Below, piece after piece: positions 48,858 through 61,000 of a stretch of 64,000 bases of DNA. The notes below the pieces were generated by a model. The model worked only from the letters and a program-made list of their open reading frames with translations, was not told where the DNA came from and did no database searches. A program made the position numbers and the translations under genes. Every line of letters starts with the position of its first letter. The stretch's first letter is position 1. The DNA lies in contig JAWNZC010000290.1 of assembly GCA_035771165.1 (NCBI GenBank), positions 1 to 64,000 of the forward strand. Reading direction: 5' to 3'. This stretch comes from Paragorgia papillata (lineage: Eukaryota; Cnidaria; Anthozoa; Scleralcyonacea; Coralliidae).

Positions 48858-50579
48858 AATCATCTCAAACATCACCATCATCACCACTATCTCAAAAATC
48901 ACAAACATCACGATCATCACAGCCATCTCAAACATCACCATCATCACCACCATCTCAAAAATCACAAACATCACGATCATCGCAGCCATTTCAAACATCA
49001 CCATCATCACCACCATCTCAAAAATCACAAACATCACGATTATCACGGCCATCTCAAACATCACCATCATCACCACCATCTCAAAAATCACAAACAGCAC
49101 GATCATCATGGCCATTTCAAAGATCACCATCATCACCACCATCTCAAAAATCACAAACATCACGATTATGACGGCCATCTCAAACATCACCATCGTCACC
49201 ACCATCTCAAAAATCACAATCATCACGATCATCATGGCCATTTCAAAGATCACCATCATCACCACCATCTCAAAAATCACAAACATCACGATTATGACGG
49301 CCATCTCAAACATCACCATCGTCACCACCATCTCAAAAATCACAAACATCACGATCATCACTTCCATCTCAAACATCACCACCATGTCAAAAATCACAAA
49401 CATCACGATCATCACAGCCATCTCAAACACGACGGCCATCGCAAACATAAATACCCAAAAAAGTAAAAGAAAAAAGTAAAAGAAAAAGTTTCGTCCGGAG
49501 AAAGAATGGAACCCCGTCGTTAACACGTGAAAAACCATAGCGCTATCCAGTGCAGTAGGCCACGATTCACAAACATCCTGGGTTAAAAATAATAATTAGA
49601 GGCTTTAACTGGCAGTTATAAAAATTTGAAACGGACATTAAAACAAACATCACGATCATCACAGCCATCTCAAACATCACGGCCATCGCAAACATAAATA
49701 CCCAAAAACTGAAGAAAAAAGTAAAAGAAAAAGTTTTGTCCTCAGAGACAACGGAACCCCATCGTTAACACGTGATAAACCATAGCGGTATCCAGTGCAG
49801 TAGACCACGATTCACAAACATCCTGGGTTAAAAATAATAATTAGAGGCTTTAACTGGCACTTATAAAAATTCGTAACAGACATTAAAACAAACATCACGA
49901 TCATCATGGCCATTTCAAACATCACGATCATCACCACCATTTCAAAAATCGCAAACATCACGATTATCACGGCCATCTCAAACATCACCATTATCACCAC
50001 CATCTCAAAAATCACAAAGATCACGATCATCACGGCCATCTCGAACATCACCATCATCACCACTATCTCAAAAATCACAAACATCACGATCATCACAGCC
50101 ATCTCAAACATCACGGCCATCGCAAACATAAATACCCAAAAACTGAAAAAGAAAAAAGTAAAAGTTTTGTCCTCAGAAACAACGGAACCCCGTCGTTAAC
50201 ACGTGAAAAACCATAGCGCTATCCAGTGGAGTAGACCACGATTCACAAACATCCTGGGTTAAAAATAATAATTAGAGGCTTTAACTGGCAGTTATGAAAA
50301 TTCGTAACCGACATTAAAACAAACATCACAATCATCACGGCCATTTCAAACATCACGATCATCACCACCATTTCAAAAATCGCAAACATCGCGATTATCA
50401 CGGCCATCTCAAACATCACCATCATCACCACCATCTCAAAAATCACAAAGATCACGACCATCACGGCCATCTCAAACATCACCATCATCACCACTATCTC
50501 AAAAATCACAAACATCACGTCCATCGAACATCATCATCATCACCACCATCTCAAAAATCACAAATCTCACGATCATCAC

Positions 50580-50768
50580 GTGCATCTCAAACATCACCAT
50601 CATCACCACCATCTCAAAAATCACAAACATCACGATCATCACAGCCATCTCAAACATCACGGCCATCGCAAACGTAAATACCCAAAAACTGAAAAAGAAA
50701 AAAGTAAAAGAAAAAGTTTTGTCCTCAGAATGAACGGAACCCCGTCGTTAACACGTGAAAAACCATAG
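50580..50768 (+). pseudogene. His-rich frame with intact Lys-rich tail, copy 14
   Basis: This is the end of the His frame in the unit tagged at 50283. It reads through HLKHHHHHHHLKNHK and GHRKRKYPKTEKEKSKRK, then a tail SFVLRMNGTPSLTREKP, to the TAG inside the conserved CCATAG. The GTG at 50580 is only the first alternative start codon in the frame. The same tail is open in the units tagged at 49607, 49852 and 50835. Copies further left have a one-base loss in this region that ends the frame early at KYPKK or KYQKK. This is possibly a remnant of a coding exon for a histidine-rich protein. No homologue is recognised. Confidence 0.3.
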
Positions 50769-51133
50769 CGCTATCCAGTGCAGTAGACCACGATTCACAA
50801 ACATCCTGGGTTAAAAATAATAATTAGAGGCTTTAACTGGCAGTTATAAAAATTCGTAACAGACATTAAAACAAACATCACGATCATCACGGCCATTTCA
50901 AACATCACGATCATCACCACCATTTCAAAAATCGCAAACATCACGATTATCACGGCCATCTCAAACATCACCACCATCTCAAAAATCACAAAGATCACGA
51001 TCATCACGGCCATCTCAAACATCACCATCATCACCACCATCTCAAAAATCACAAAGATCACGATCATCACGGCAATCTCAAACATCATCATCATCACCAC
51101 CATCTCAATAATCACAAATATCACGATCATCAC

Positions 51134-51379
51134 GTGCATCTCAAACATCACCATCATCACCATCTTCTCAAAAATCACAAACATCACGATCATCACGGCC
51201 ATTTCAAACATCACCATCATCACCACCATCTCAAAAATCACAAACATCACGATCATCACAGCCATCTCAAACATCACGGCCATCGCAAACATAAATACCC
51301 AAAAACTGAAAAAGAAAAAAGTAAAAGTTTTGTCCTCAGAAAGAACGGAACCCCGTCGTTAACACGTGAAAAACCATAG
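51134..51379 (+). pseudogene. His-rich frame with intact Lys-rich tail, copy 15
   Basis: This has the same architecture as the neighbouring copy: His-rich 21-codon repeats, the basic stretch HRKHKYPKTEKEKSK, then SFVLRKNGTPSLTREKP and TAG. Compared with copy 14 it lacks two codons in the Lys-rich part, an in-frame 6 bp difference. There is no upstream ATG in frame and the GTG at 51134 is not a credible eukaryotic start. It is listed because the preserved frame is evidence about the origin of the array. Confidence 0.3.
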
Positions 51380-53989
51380 CGCTATCCAGTGCAGTAGACC
51401 ACGATTCACAAACATCCTGGGTTAAAAATAATAATTAGAGGCTTTAACTGGCAGTTATAAAAATTCGTAACACACACTAAAACAAATATCACGATCATCT
51501 CGGCCATTTCAAACATCACGATCATCACCACCATTTCAAAAATCGCAAACATCACGATTATCACGGCAATCTCAATTTTTCAATCTCGGCCATTTCAAAC
51601 ATCACCATCATCACCACCATCTCAAAAATCACAAAGATCACGATCATCACGGCCATCTCAAAAATCACCATCATCACCACCATCTCAAAAATCACAAACA
51701 TCACGATCATCACGATCATCACCAGCATCTCAAAAATCACAAACATCACCATCATCATGGCCATCTCAAACATCACCATCATCTCAAAAATCAAGATCAT
51801 CACGGCCATCTCAAACATCACCATCATCACCACCATCTCAAAAATCAACATCATCACGGCCACCTCAAACCACGGCTCAAACAGCACAAACATCACGGCC
51901 ACCACAAACATAAATACGAAAAAAAGTAAAACAAAACAAAAAAGAAAAGAAAAAGAAAAAAGAAAAATTTTCGTCCTAAAATTGCCGTCTAAGACCTTAA
52001 TAGGAGAATTAGCAAATTTTTTCTAAGTCTTGCCTCCTAAGACGGTAATAACGCAATGAGGAAATTGTTCTAAGTACATCCTCCTAAGACCGCAATAGGG
52101 ATATAAGGAAATTGTTCTAAGTGCATCCTCCTAAGACCGCAATAGGGATATAAGGAAAATATTTCTAAGTCTTGCCTCCTAAGTGAGTAATAGAGTAATA
52201 AGGAAAATTTTTCTAAGTCTTGCCTCCTAAGTGAGTAATAGAGTAATAAGGAAAATTTTTTCTAAGTCTTGCCCCCTAAGGCGGTAATAACGTAATAAGG
52301 AAATTGTTCTAAATACATCCTCCTAAGACCGCAATAGGGATATAAGGAAAATATTTCTAAGTCTTGCCTCCTAAGTGAGTAATAGAGTAATAAGGAAAAT
52401 TTTTCTAAGTCTTGCCTCCTAAGTGTGTAATAGAGTAATAAGGAAAATTTTTCTAAGTCTTGCCTCCTAAGTGAGTAATAGAGTAATAAGGAAAATTTTT
52501 CTAAGTCTTGCCCCCTAAGACGGTAATAACGCAATGAGGAAATTGTTCTAAGTACATCCTCCTAAGACCGCAATAGGGATATAAGGAAAATGTTTCTAAG
52601 TCTTGCCTCCTAAGTGAGTAATAGAGTATAGTAATAAGGAAAATTTTTCTAAGTCTTGCCTCCTAAGTGAGTAATAGAGTAATAAGGAAAATTTTTTCTA
52701 AGTCTTGCCCCCTATGACGGTAATAACGTAATAAGGAAATTGTTCTAAGTGCATCCTCTTAAGACCGCAATAGGGATATAAGGAAATTGTTCTAAGTGCA
52801 TCCTCCTAAGACCGCAATAGGGATATAAGGAAAATATTTCTAAGTCTTGCCTCCTAAGTGAGTAATAGAGTAATAAGGAAAATTTTTCTAAGTCTTGCCT
52901 CCTAAGTGAGTAATAGAGTAATAAGGAGAATTTTTCTAAGTCTTGCCTCCTAAGTGAGTAATAGAGTAATAAGGAAAATTTTTCTAAGTCTTGCCTCCTA
53001 AGTGAGTGATAGAGTAATAAGGAAAATTTTTTCTAAGTCTTGCCCCCTAAGACGGTAATAACGCAATAAGGAAATTGTTTTAAGTACATCCTCCTAAGAC
53101 CGCAATAGGGATGTAAGGAAAATTTTTCTAAGTCTTGCCTCCTAAGTGAGTAATAGAGTATAGTAATAAGGAAAATTTTTCTAAGTCTTGCCTCCTAAGT
53201 GAGTAATAGAGTAATAAGGAAAAATTTTTCTAAGTCTTGCCCCCTAAGACGGTAATAACGTAATAAGGAAATTGTTCTAAGTACATCCTCCTAAGACCGC
53301 AATAGGGATATAAGGAAGATATTTCTAAGTCTTGCCTCCTAAGTGAGTAATAGAGTAATAAGGAAAATTTTTCTAAGTCTTGCCTCCTAAATGAGTAATA
53401 GAGTAATAAGGAAAATTTTTCTAAGTCTTGCCTCCTAAGTGAGTAATAGAGTAATAAGGAAAATTTTTCTAAGTCTTGCCTCCTAAGTGAGTAATAGAGT
53501 AATAAGGAAAATTTTTCTAAGTCTTTCCTGCTAAGTGAGTAATAGAGTAATAAGGAAAATTTTTCAAATCTTGCCTCCTAAGTGAGTAATAGAGTAATAA
53601 GGAAAATTTTTCTAAGTCTTGCCTCCTAAGTGAGTAATAGAGTAATAAGGAAAATTTTTCTAAGTCTTTCCTCCTAAGTGAGTAATAGAGTAATAAGGAA
53701 AATTTTTCAAATCTTGCCTCCTAAGTGAGTAATAGAGTAATAAGGAAAATTTTTCAAATCTTGCCTCCTAAGTGAGTAATAGAGTAATAAGGAAAATTTT
53801 TCTAAGTCTTGCCTCCTAAGTGAGTAATAGAGTAATAAGGAAAATTTTTTCTAAGTCTTGCCCCCTAAGACGGTAATAACGTAATAAAGAAATTGTTCTA
53901 AGTACATCCTCCTAAGACCGCAATAGGGATATAAGGAAAATATTTCTAAGTCTTGCCTCCTAAGTGAGTGATAGAGTAATAAGGAAAAT

Positions 53990-56050
53990 TTTTTCTAAGT
54001 CTTGCCCCCTAAGACGGTAATAACGTAATAAGGAAATTGTTCTAAGTACATCCTCCTAAAACCGCAATAGGGATATAAGGAAAATTTTTCTAAGTCTTGC
54101 CTCCTAAGTGAGTAATAGAGTATAGTAATAAGGAAAATTTTTCTAAGTCTTGCCTCCTAAGTGAGTAATAGAGTAATAAGGAAAATTTTTCTAAGTCTTG
54201 CCTCCTAAGTGAGTAATAGAGTAATAAGGAAAATTTTTCTAAGTCTTGCCTCCTAAGTGAGTAATAGAGTAATAAGGAAAATTTTTTCTAAGTCTTGCCC
54301 CCTAAGACGGTAATAACGTAATAAGGAAATTGTTCTAAGTGCATCCTCCTAAGACCGCAAAAGGGTTATAAGGAAAATTTTTCTAAGTCTTGCCCCCTAT
54401 GACGGTAATAACGTAATAAGGAAATTGTTCTAAGTACATCCTCCTAAGACCGCAAAAGGGTTATAAGGAAAATTTTTCTAAGTCTTGCCTCCTAAGTGAG
54501 TAATAGAGTAATAAGGAAAATTTTTCTAAATCTTTCCTCCTAAGTGAGTAATAGAGTAATAAGGAAAATTTTTCAAATCTTGCCTCCTAAGTGAGTAATA
54601 GAGTAATAAGGAAAATTTTTCTAAGTCTTGCCTCCTAAGTGAGTAATAGTACTAGTAATAAGGAAAATTTTTCTAAGTCTTTCCTCCTAAGTGAGTAATA
54701 GAGTAATAAGGAAAATTTTTCAAATCTTGCCTCCTAAGTGAGTAATAGAGTAATAAGGAAAATTTTTCTAAGTCTTGCCTCCTAAGTGAGTAATAGAGTA
54801 ATAAGGAAAATTTTTTCTAAGTCTTGCCCCCTAAGACGGTAATAACGTAATAAGGAAATTGTTCTAAGTACATCCTCCTAAGACCGCAATAGGGATGTAA
54901 GGAAAATTTTTCTAAGTCTTGCCTCCTAAGTGAGTAATAGAGTAATAAGGAAAATTTTTCTAAGTCTTGCCTCCTAAGTGAGTAATAGAGTAATAAGGAA
55001 AAATTTTTCTAAGTCTTGCCCCCTAAGACGGTAATAACGTAATAAGGAAATTGTTCTAAGTACATCCTCCTAAGACCGCAATAGGGATATAAGGAATATA
55101 TTTCTAAGTCTTGCCTCCTAAGTGAGTAATAGAGTAATAAGGAAAATTTTTCTAAGTCTTACCTCCTAAGTGAGTAATAGAGTAATAAGGAAAATTTTTC
55201 TAAGTCTTGCCTCCTAAGTGAGTAATTGAGTAATAAGGAAAATTTTTCTAAGTCTTGCCCCCTAAGACGGTAATAACGTAATAAGGAAATTGTTCTAAGT
55301 ACATCCTCCTAAGACCGCAATAGGGATATAAGGAAAATTTATCTAAGTCTTGCCTCCTAAATGAGTAATAGAGTATAGTAATATGGAAAATTTTTCTAAG
55401 TCTTGCCTCCTAAGTGAGTAATTGAGTAATAAGGAAAATTTTTCTAAGTCTTGCCTCCTAAGTGAGTAATAGAGTAATAAGGAAAATTTTTCTAAGTCTT
55501 GCCTCCTAAGTGAGTAATAGAGTAATAAGGAAAACTTTTCTAAGTCTTGCCTCCTAAGTGAGTAATAGAGTAATAAGGAAAATTTTTCTAAGTCTTGCCT
55601 CCTAAGTGAGTAATAGAGTATAGTAATAAGGAGAATTTTTCTAAGTCTTGCCTCCTAAGTGAGTAATAGAGTAATAAGGAAAATTTTTCTAAGTCTTGCC
55701 TCCTAAGTGAGTAATAGAGTAATAAGGAAAATTTTTTCTAAGTCTTGCCCCCTAAGACGGTAATAACGTAATAAGGAAATTGTTATAAGTGCATCCTCCT
55801 AAGACCGCAATAGGGATATAAGGAAAATATTTCTAAGTCTTGCCTCCTAAGTGAGTAATAGAGTAATAAGGAAAATTTTTTCTAAGTCTTGCCCCCTAAG
55901 ACGGTAATAACGTAATAAGGAAATTGTTATAAGTGCATCCTCCTAAGACCGCAATAGGGATATAAGGAAAATATTTCTAAGTCTTGCCTCCTAAGTGAGT
56001 AATAGAGTAATAAGGAAAATTTTTCTAAGTCTTGCCTCCTAAGTGAGTAA
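53990..56050. repeat. Left copy of an about 4.9 kb segmental duplication
   Basis: Rare markers recur 4912-4917 bp to the right: CCTAAAACCG (54062 and 58974), TAATAGTACTAGTAATAAGG (54648 and 59560) and AATTTATCTAAG (55341 and 60258). The order of intervening variants is preserved. The 1344 bp tandem repeat lies between the two copies, so the larger duplication and the local one overlap in history. The outer limits are approximate. Confidence 0.75.
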
Positions 56051-56160
56051 TAGAGTAATAAGGAAAAATTTTTCTAAGTCTTGCCCCCTAAGACGGTAAT
56101 AACGTAATAAGGAAATTGTTATAAGTGCATCCTCCTAAGACCGCAATAGGGATATAAGGA

Positions 56161-58848
56161 AAATTTTTCTAAGGCTTGCCTCCTAAGTGAGTAATAGAGT
56201 AATAAGGAAAATTTTTCTAAGTCTTGCCTCCTAAGTGAGTAATAGAGTAATAAGGAAAATTTTTCTAAGTCTTGCCTCCTAAGTGAGTAATAGAGTAATA
56301 AGGAAAATTTTTCTAAGTCTTGCCCCCTAAGACGGTAATAACGTAATAAGGAAATTGTTATAAGTGCATCCTCCTAAGACCGCAATAGGGATATAAGGAA
56401 AATTTTTCTAAGTCTTGCTTCCTAAGTGAGTAATAGAGTAATAAGGAAAATTTTTCTAAGTCTTGCCTCCTAAGTGAGTAATAGAGTAATAAGGAAAATT
56501 TTTCTAAGTCTTGCCTCGTAAGTGAGTGATAGGGTAATAAGGAAAATTTTTCTAAGTCTTGCCTCCTAAGTGAGTAATAGAGTAATAAGGAAAATTTTTC
56601 TAAGTCTTGCCTCCTAAGTGAGTAATAGAGTAATAAGGAAAATTTTTTCTAAGTCTTGCCCCCTAAGACGGTAATAACGTAATAAGGAAATTGTTATAAG
56701 TGCATCCTCCTAAGACCGCAATAGGGATATAAGGAAAATTTTTCTAAGTCTTGCTTCCTAAGTGAGTAATAGAGTAATAAGGAAAATTTTTCTAAGTCTT
56801 GCCTCCTAAGTGAGTAATAGAGTAATAAGGAAAATTTTTCTAAGTCTTGCCTCCTAAGTGAGTAATAGGGTAATAAGGAAAATTTTTTCTAAGTCTTGTC
56901 CCCTAAGACGGTAATAACGTAATAAGGAAATTGTTCTAAGTGCATCTCCCTAAGACCGCAAAAGGGTTATTAGGAAAATTTTTCTAAGTCTTGCTTCCTA
57001 AGTGAGTAATAGAGTAATAAGGAAAATTTTTTCTAAGTCTTGCCTCCTAAGCGAGTAATAGAGTAATAAGGAAAATTTTTTCTAAGTCTTGCCTCCTAAG
57101 TGAGTAATAGAGTAATAAGGAAAAATTTTTCTAAGTCTTGCCCCCTAAGACGGTAATAACGTAATAAGGAAATTGTTCTAAGTACATCCTCCTAAGACCG
57201 CAATAGGGATATAAGGAAAATATTTCTAAGTCTTGCCTCCTAAGTGAGTAATAGAGTAATAAGGAAAATTTTTCTAAGTCTTGCCTCCTAAGTGAGTAAT
57301 AGAGTAATAAGGAAAATTTTTCTAAGTCTTGCCTCCTAAGTGAGTAATAGAGTAATAAGGAAAATTTTTCTAAGTCTTGCCTCCTAAGTGAGTAATAGAG
57401 TAATAAGGAAAATTTTTCTAAGTCTTGCCCCCTAAGACGGTAATAACGTAATAAGGAAATTGTTATAAGTGCATCCTCCTAAGACCGCAATAGGGATATA
57501 AGGAAAATTTTTCTAAGGCTTGCCTCCTAAGTGAGTAATAGAGTAATAAGGAAAATTTTTCTAAGTCTTGCCTCCTAAGTGAGTAATAGAGTAATAAGGA
57601 AAATTTTTCTAAGTCTTGCCTCCTAAGTGAGTAATAGAGTAATAAGGAAAATTTTTCTAAGTCTTGCCCCCTAAGACGGTAATAACGTAATAAGGAAATT
57701 GTTATAAGTGCATCCTCCTAAGACCGCAATAGGGATATAAGGAAAATTTTTCTAAGTCTTGCTTCCTAAGTGAGTAATAGAGTAATAAGGAAAATTTTTC
57801 TAAGTCTTGCCTCCTAAGTGAGTAATAGAGTAATAAGGAAAATTTTTCTAAGTCTTGCCTCCTAAGTGAGTGATAGGGTAATAAGGAAAATTTTTCTAAG
57901 TCTTGCCTCCTAAGTGAGTAATAGAGTAATAAGGAAAATGTTTCTAAGTCTTGCCTCCTAAGTGAGTAATAGAGTAATAAGGAAAATTTTTTCTAAGTCT
58001 TGCCCCCTAAGACGGTAATAACGTAATAAGGAAATTGTTATAAGTGCATCCTCCTAAGACCGCAATAGGGATATAAGGAAAATTTTTCTAAGTCTTGCTT
58101 CCTAAGTGAGTAATAGAGTAATAAGGAAAATTTTTCTAAGTCTTGCCTCCTAAGTGAGTAATAGAGTAATAAGGAAAATTTTTCTAAGTCTTGCCTCCTA
58201 AGTGAGTAATAGGGTAATAAGGAAAATTTTTTCTAAGTCTTGTCCCCTAAGACGGTAATAACGTAATAAGGAAATTGTTCTAAGTGCATCTCCCTAAGAC
58301 CGCAAAAGGGTTATTAGGAAAATTTTTCTAAGTCTTGCTTCCTAAGGGAGTAATAGAGTAATAAGGAAAATTTTTCTAAGTCTTGCCTCCTAAGTGAGTA
58401 ATAGAGTAATAAGGAAAATTTTTTCTAAGTCTTGCCTCCTAAGTGAGTAATAGAGTAATAAGGAAAATTTTTTCTAAGTCTTGCCTCCTAAGTGAGTAAT
58501 AGAGTAATAAGGAAAAATTTTTCTAAGTCTTGCCCCCTAAGACGGTAATAACGTAATAAGGAAATTGTTCTAAGTACATCCTCCTAAGACCGCAATAGGG
58601 ATATAAGGAAAATATTTCTAAGTCTTGCCTCCTAAGTGAGTAATAGAGTAATAAGGAAAATTTTTCTAAGTCTTGCCTCCTAAGTGAGTAATAGAGTAAT
58701 AAGGAAAATTTTTCTAAGTCTTGCCTCCTCAGTGAGTGATAGAGTAATAAGGAAAATTTTTTCTAAGTCTTACCCCCTATGACGGTAATAACGTAATAAG
58801 GAAATTGTTCTAAGTGCATCCTCCTAAGACCGCAATAGGGATATAAGG
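56161..58848. repeat. 1344 bp (28 x 48) higher-order tandem repeat
   Basis: Rare variants recur at an exact offset of 1344 bp: CTAAGGCTTGCC at 56171 and 57515, and AAAGGGTTATTAGG at 56961 and 58305. In between, the order of A, B and C units and the GCTTCC, GATAGGG and TAATAGGG variants match. The block was duplicated once in tandem and has hardly diverged. Confidence 0.8.
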
Positions 58849-58899
58849 AAAATATTTCTAAGTCTTGCCTCCTAAGTGAGTAATACAGTAATAAGGAAA

Positions 58900-61000
58900 A
58901 TTTTGTCTAAGTCTTGCCCCCTAAGACGCTAATAACGTAATAAGGAAATTGTTCTAAGTACATCCTCCTAAAACCGCAATAGGGATATAAGGAAAATTTT
59001 TCTAAGTCTTGCCTCCTAAGTGAGTAATAGAGTATAGTAATAAGGAAAATTTTTCTAAGTCTTGCCTCCTAAGTGAGTAATAGAGTAATAAGGAAAATTT
59101 TTCTAAGTCTTGCCTCCTAAGTGAGTAATAGAGTAATAAGGAAAATTTTTCTAAGTCTTGCCTCCTAAGTGAGTAATAGAGTAATAAGGAAAATTTTTTC
59201 TAAGTCTTGCCCCCTAAGACGGTAATAACGTAATAAGGAAATTGTTCTAAGTGCATCCTCCTAAGACCGCAAAAGGGTTATAAGGAAAATTTTTCTAAGT
59301 CTTGCCCCCTATGACGGTAATAACGTAATAAGGAAATTGTTCTAAGTACATCCTCCTAAGACCGCAAAAGGGTTATAAGGAAAATTTTTCTAAGTCTTGC
59401 CTCCTAAGTGAGTAATAGAGTAATAAGGAAAATTTTTCTAAATCTTTCCTCCTAAGTGAGTAATAGAGTAATAAGGAAAATTTTTCAAATCTTGCCTCCT
59501 AAGTGAGTAATAGAGTAATAAGGAAAATTTTTCTAAGTCTTGCCTCCTAAGTGAGTAATAGTACTAGTAATAAGGAAAATTTTTCTAAGTCTTTCCTCCT
59601 AAGTGAGTAATAGAGTAATAAGGAAAATTTTTCAAGTCTTGCCTCCTAAGTGAGTAATAGAGTAATAAGGAAAATTTTTCTAAGTCTTGCCTCCTAAGTG
59701 AGTAATAGAGTAATAAGGAAAATTTTTTCTAAGTCTTGCCCCCTAAGACGGTAATAACGTAATAAGGAAATTGTTCTAAGTACATCCTCCTAAGACCGCA
59801 ATAGGGATGTAAGGAAAATTTTTCTAAGTCTTGCCTCCTAAGTGAGTAATAGAGTATAGTAATAAGGAAAATTTTTCTAAGTCTTGCCTCCTAAGTGAGT
59901 AATAGAGTAATAAGGAAAAATTTTTCTAAGTCTTGCCCCCTAAGACGGTAATAACGTAATAAGGAAATTGTTCTAAGTACATCCTCCTAAGACCGCAATA
60001 GGGATATAAGGAATATATTTCTAAGTCTTGCCTCCTAAGTGAGTAATAGATTAATAAGGAAAATTTTTCTAAGTCTTACCTCCTAAGTGAGTAATAGAGT
60101 AATAAGGAAAATTTTTCTAAGTCTTGCCTCCTAAGTGAGTAATTGAGTAATAAGGAAAATTTTTCTAAGTCTTGCCCCCTAAGACGGTAATAACGTAATA
60201 AGGAAATTGTTCTAAGTACATCCTCCTAAGACCGCAATAGGGATATAAGGAAAATTTATCTAAGTCTTGCCTCCTAAATGAGTAATAGAGTATAGTAAGG
60301 AAAATTTTTCTAAGTCTTGCCTCCTAAGTGAGTAATAGAGTAATAAGGAAAATTTTTCTAAGTCTTGCCTCCTAAGTGAGTAATAGAGTAATAAGGAAAA
60401 TTTTTCTAAGTCTTGCCTCCTAAGTGAGTAATAGAGTAATAAGGAAAAATTTTCTAAGTCTTGCCTCCTAAGTGAGTAATAGAGTAATAAGGAAAATTTT
60501 TCTAAGTCTTGCCTCCTAAGTGAGTAATAGAGTATAGTAATAAGGAGAATTTTTCTAAGTCTTGCCTCCTAAGTGAGTAATAGAGTAATAAGGAAAATTT
60601 TTCTAAGTCTTGCCTCCTAAGTGAGTAATAGAGTAATAAGGAAAATTTTTTCTAAGTCTTGCCCCTAAGACGGTAATAACGTAATAAGGAAATTGTTATA
60701 AGTGCATCCTCCTAAGACCGCAATAGGGATATAAGGAAAATATTTCTAAGTCTTGCCTCCTAAGTGAGTAATAGAGTAATAAGGAAAATTTTTTCTAAGT
60801 CTTGCCCCCTAAGACGGTAATAACGTAATAAGGAAATTGTTATAAGTGCATCCTCCTAAGACCGCAATAGGGATATAAGGAAAATATTTCTAAGTCTTGC
60901 CTCCTAAGTGAGTAATAGAGTAATAAGGAAAATTTTTCTAAGTCTTGCCTCCTAAGTGAGTAATAGAGTAATAAGGAAAATTTTTCTAAGTCTTGCCTCC
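58900..61000. repeat. Right copy of the about 4.9 kb segmental duplication
   Basis: This is the partner of the block beginning near 53990. It shares the TAATAGTACTAGTAATAAGG variant and several others in the same order. Small differences (GACGCTAATAACG at its start, a missing TAATA near 60297, AATAGATTAATAAGG near 60050) show limited divergence. Beyond about 61000 the offset changes by one 48 bp unit, suggesting a later gain or loss. Confidence 0.72.

Larger units (their letters stand above)
42424..51980. repeat. Composite tandem array with 63 bp His-codon repeats (16 units)
   Basis: Sixteen composite units are marked by the tag AACTGGCAG (AACTGGCAC in one) at 42424, 42799, 43172, 44031, 45147, 45484, 46349, 47768, 48078, 48438, 48748, 49607, 49852, 50283, 50835 and 51446. 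Each has a 5' flank, a variable number of 63 bp repeats, and a conserved 3' flank. The 3' flank contains GTTAACACGTGAAAAACCAT (E-box CACGTG), the palindrome ATAGCGCTAT and ATCCTGGGTTAAAAATAA. Spacing varies from 245 to 1419 bp, mostly through 63 bp copy number. The strand is strongly biased (C/A on plus, G/T on minus), so plus frames and at least one minus frame are open by composition. The last unit is degenerate and merges into the next array. Confidence 0.95.

Noticed and set aside
42488..51911. Minus-strand Met/Val/Ile/Phe-rich ORFs as a membrane-protein family
   Set aside because: The open frame follows from a 63 bp unit with no stops. The ATG-linked frame is interrupted by TGA in the right-hand, ancestral-looking copies, so it is probably secondary to the frameshift in expanded copies.
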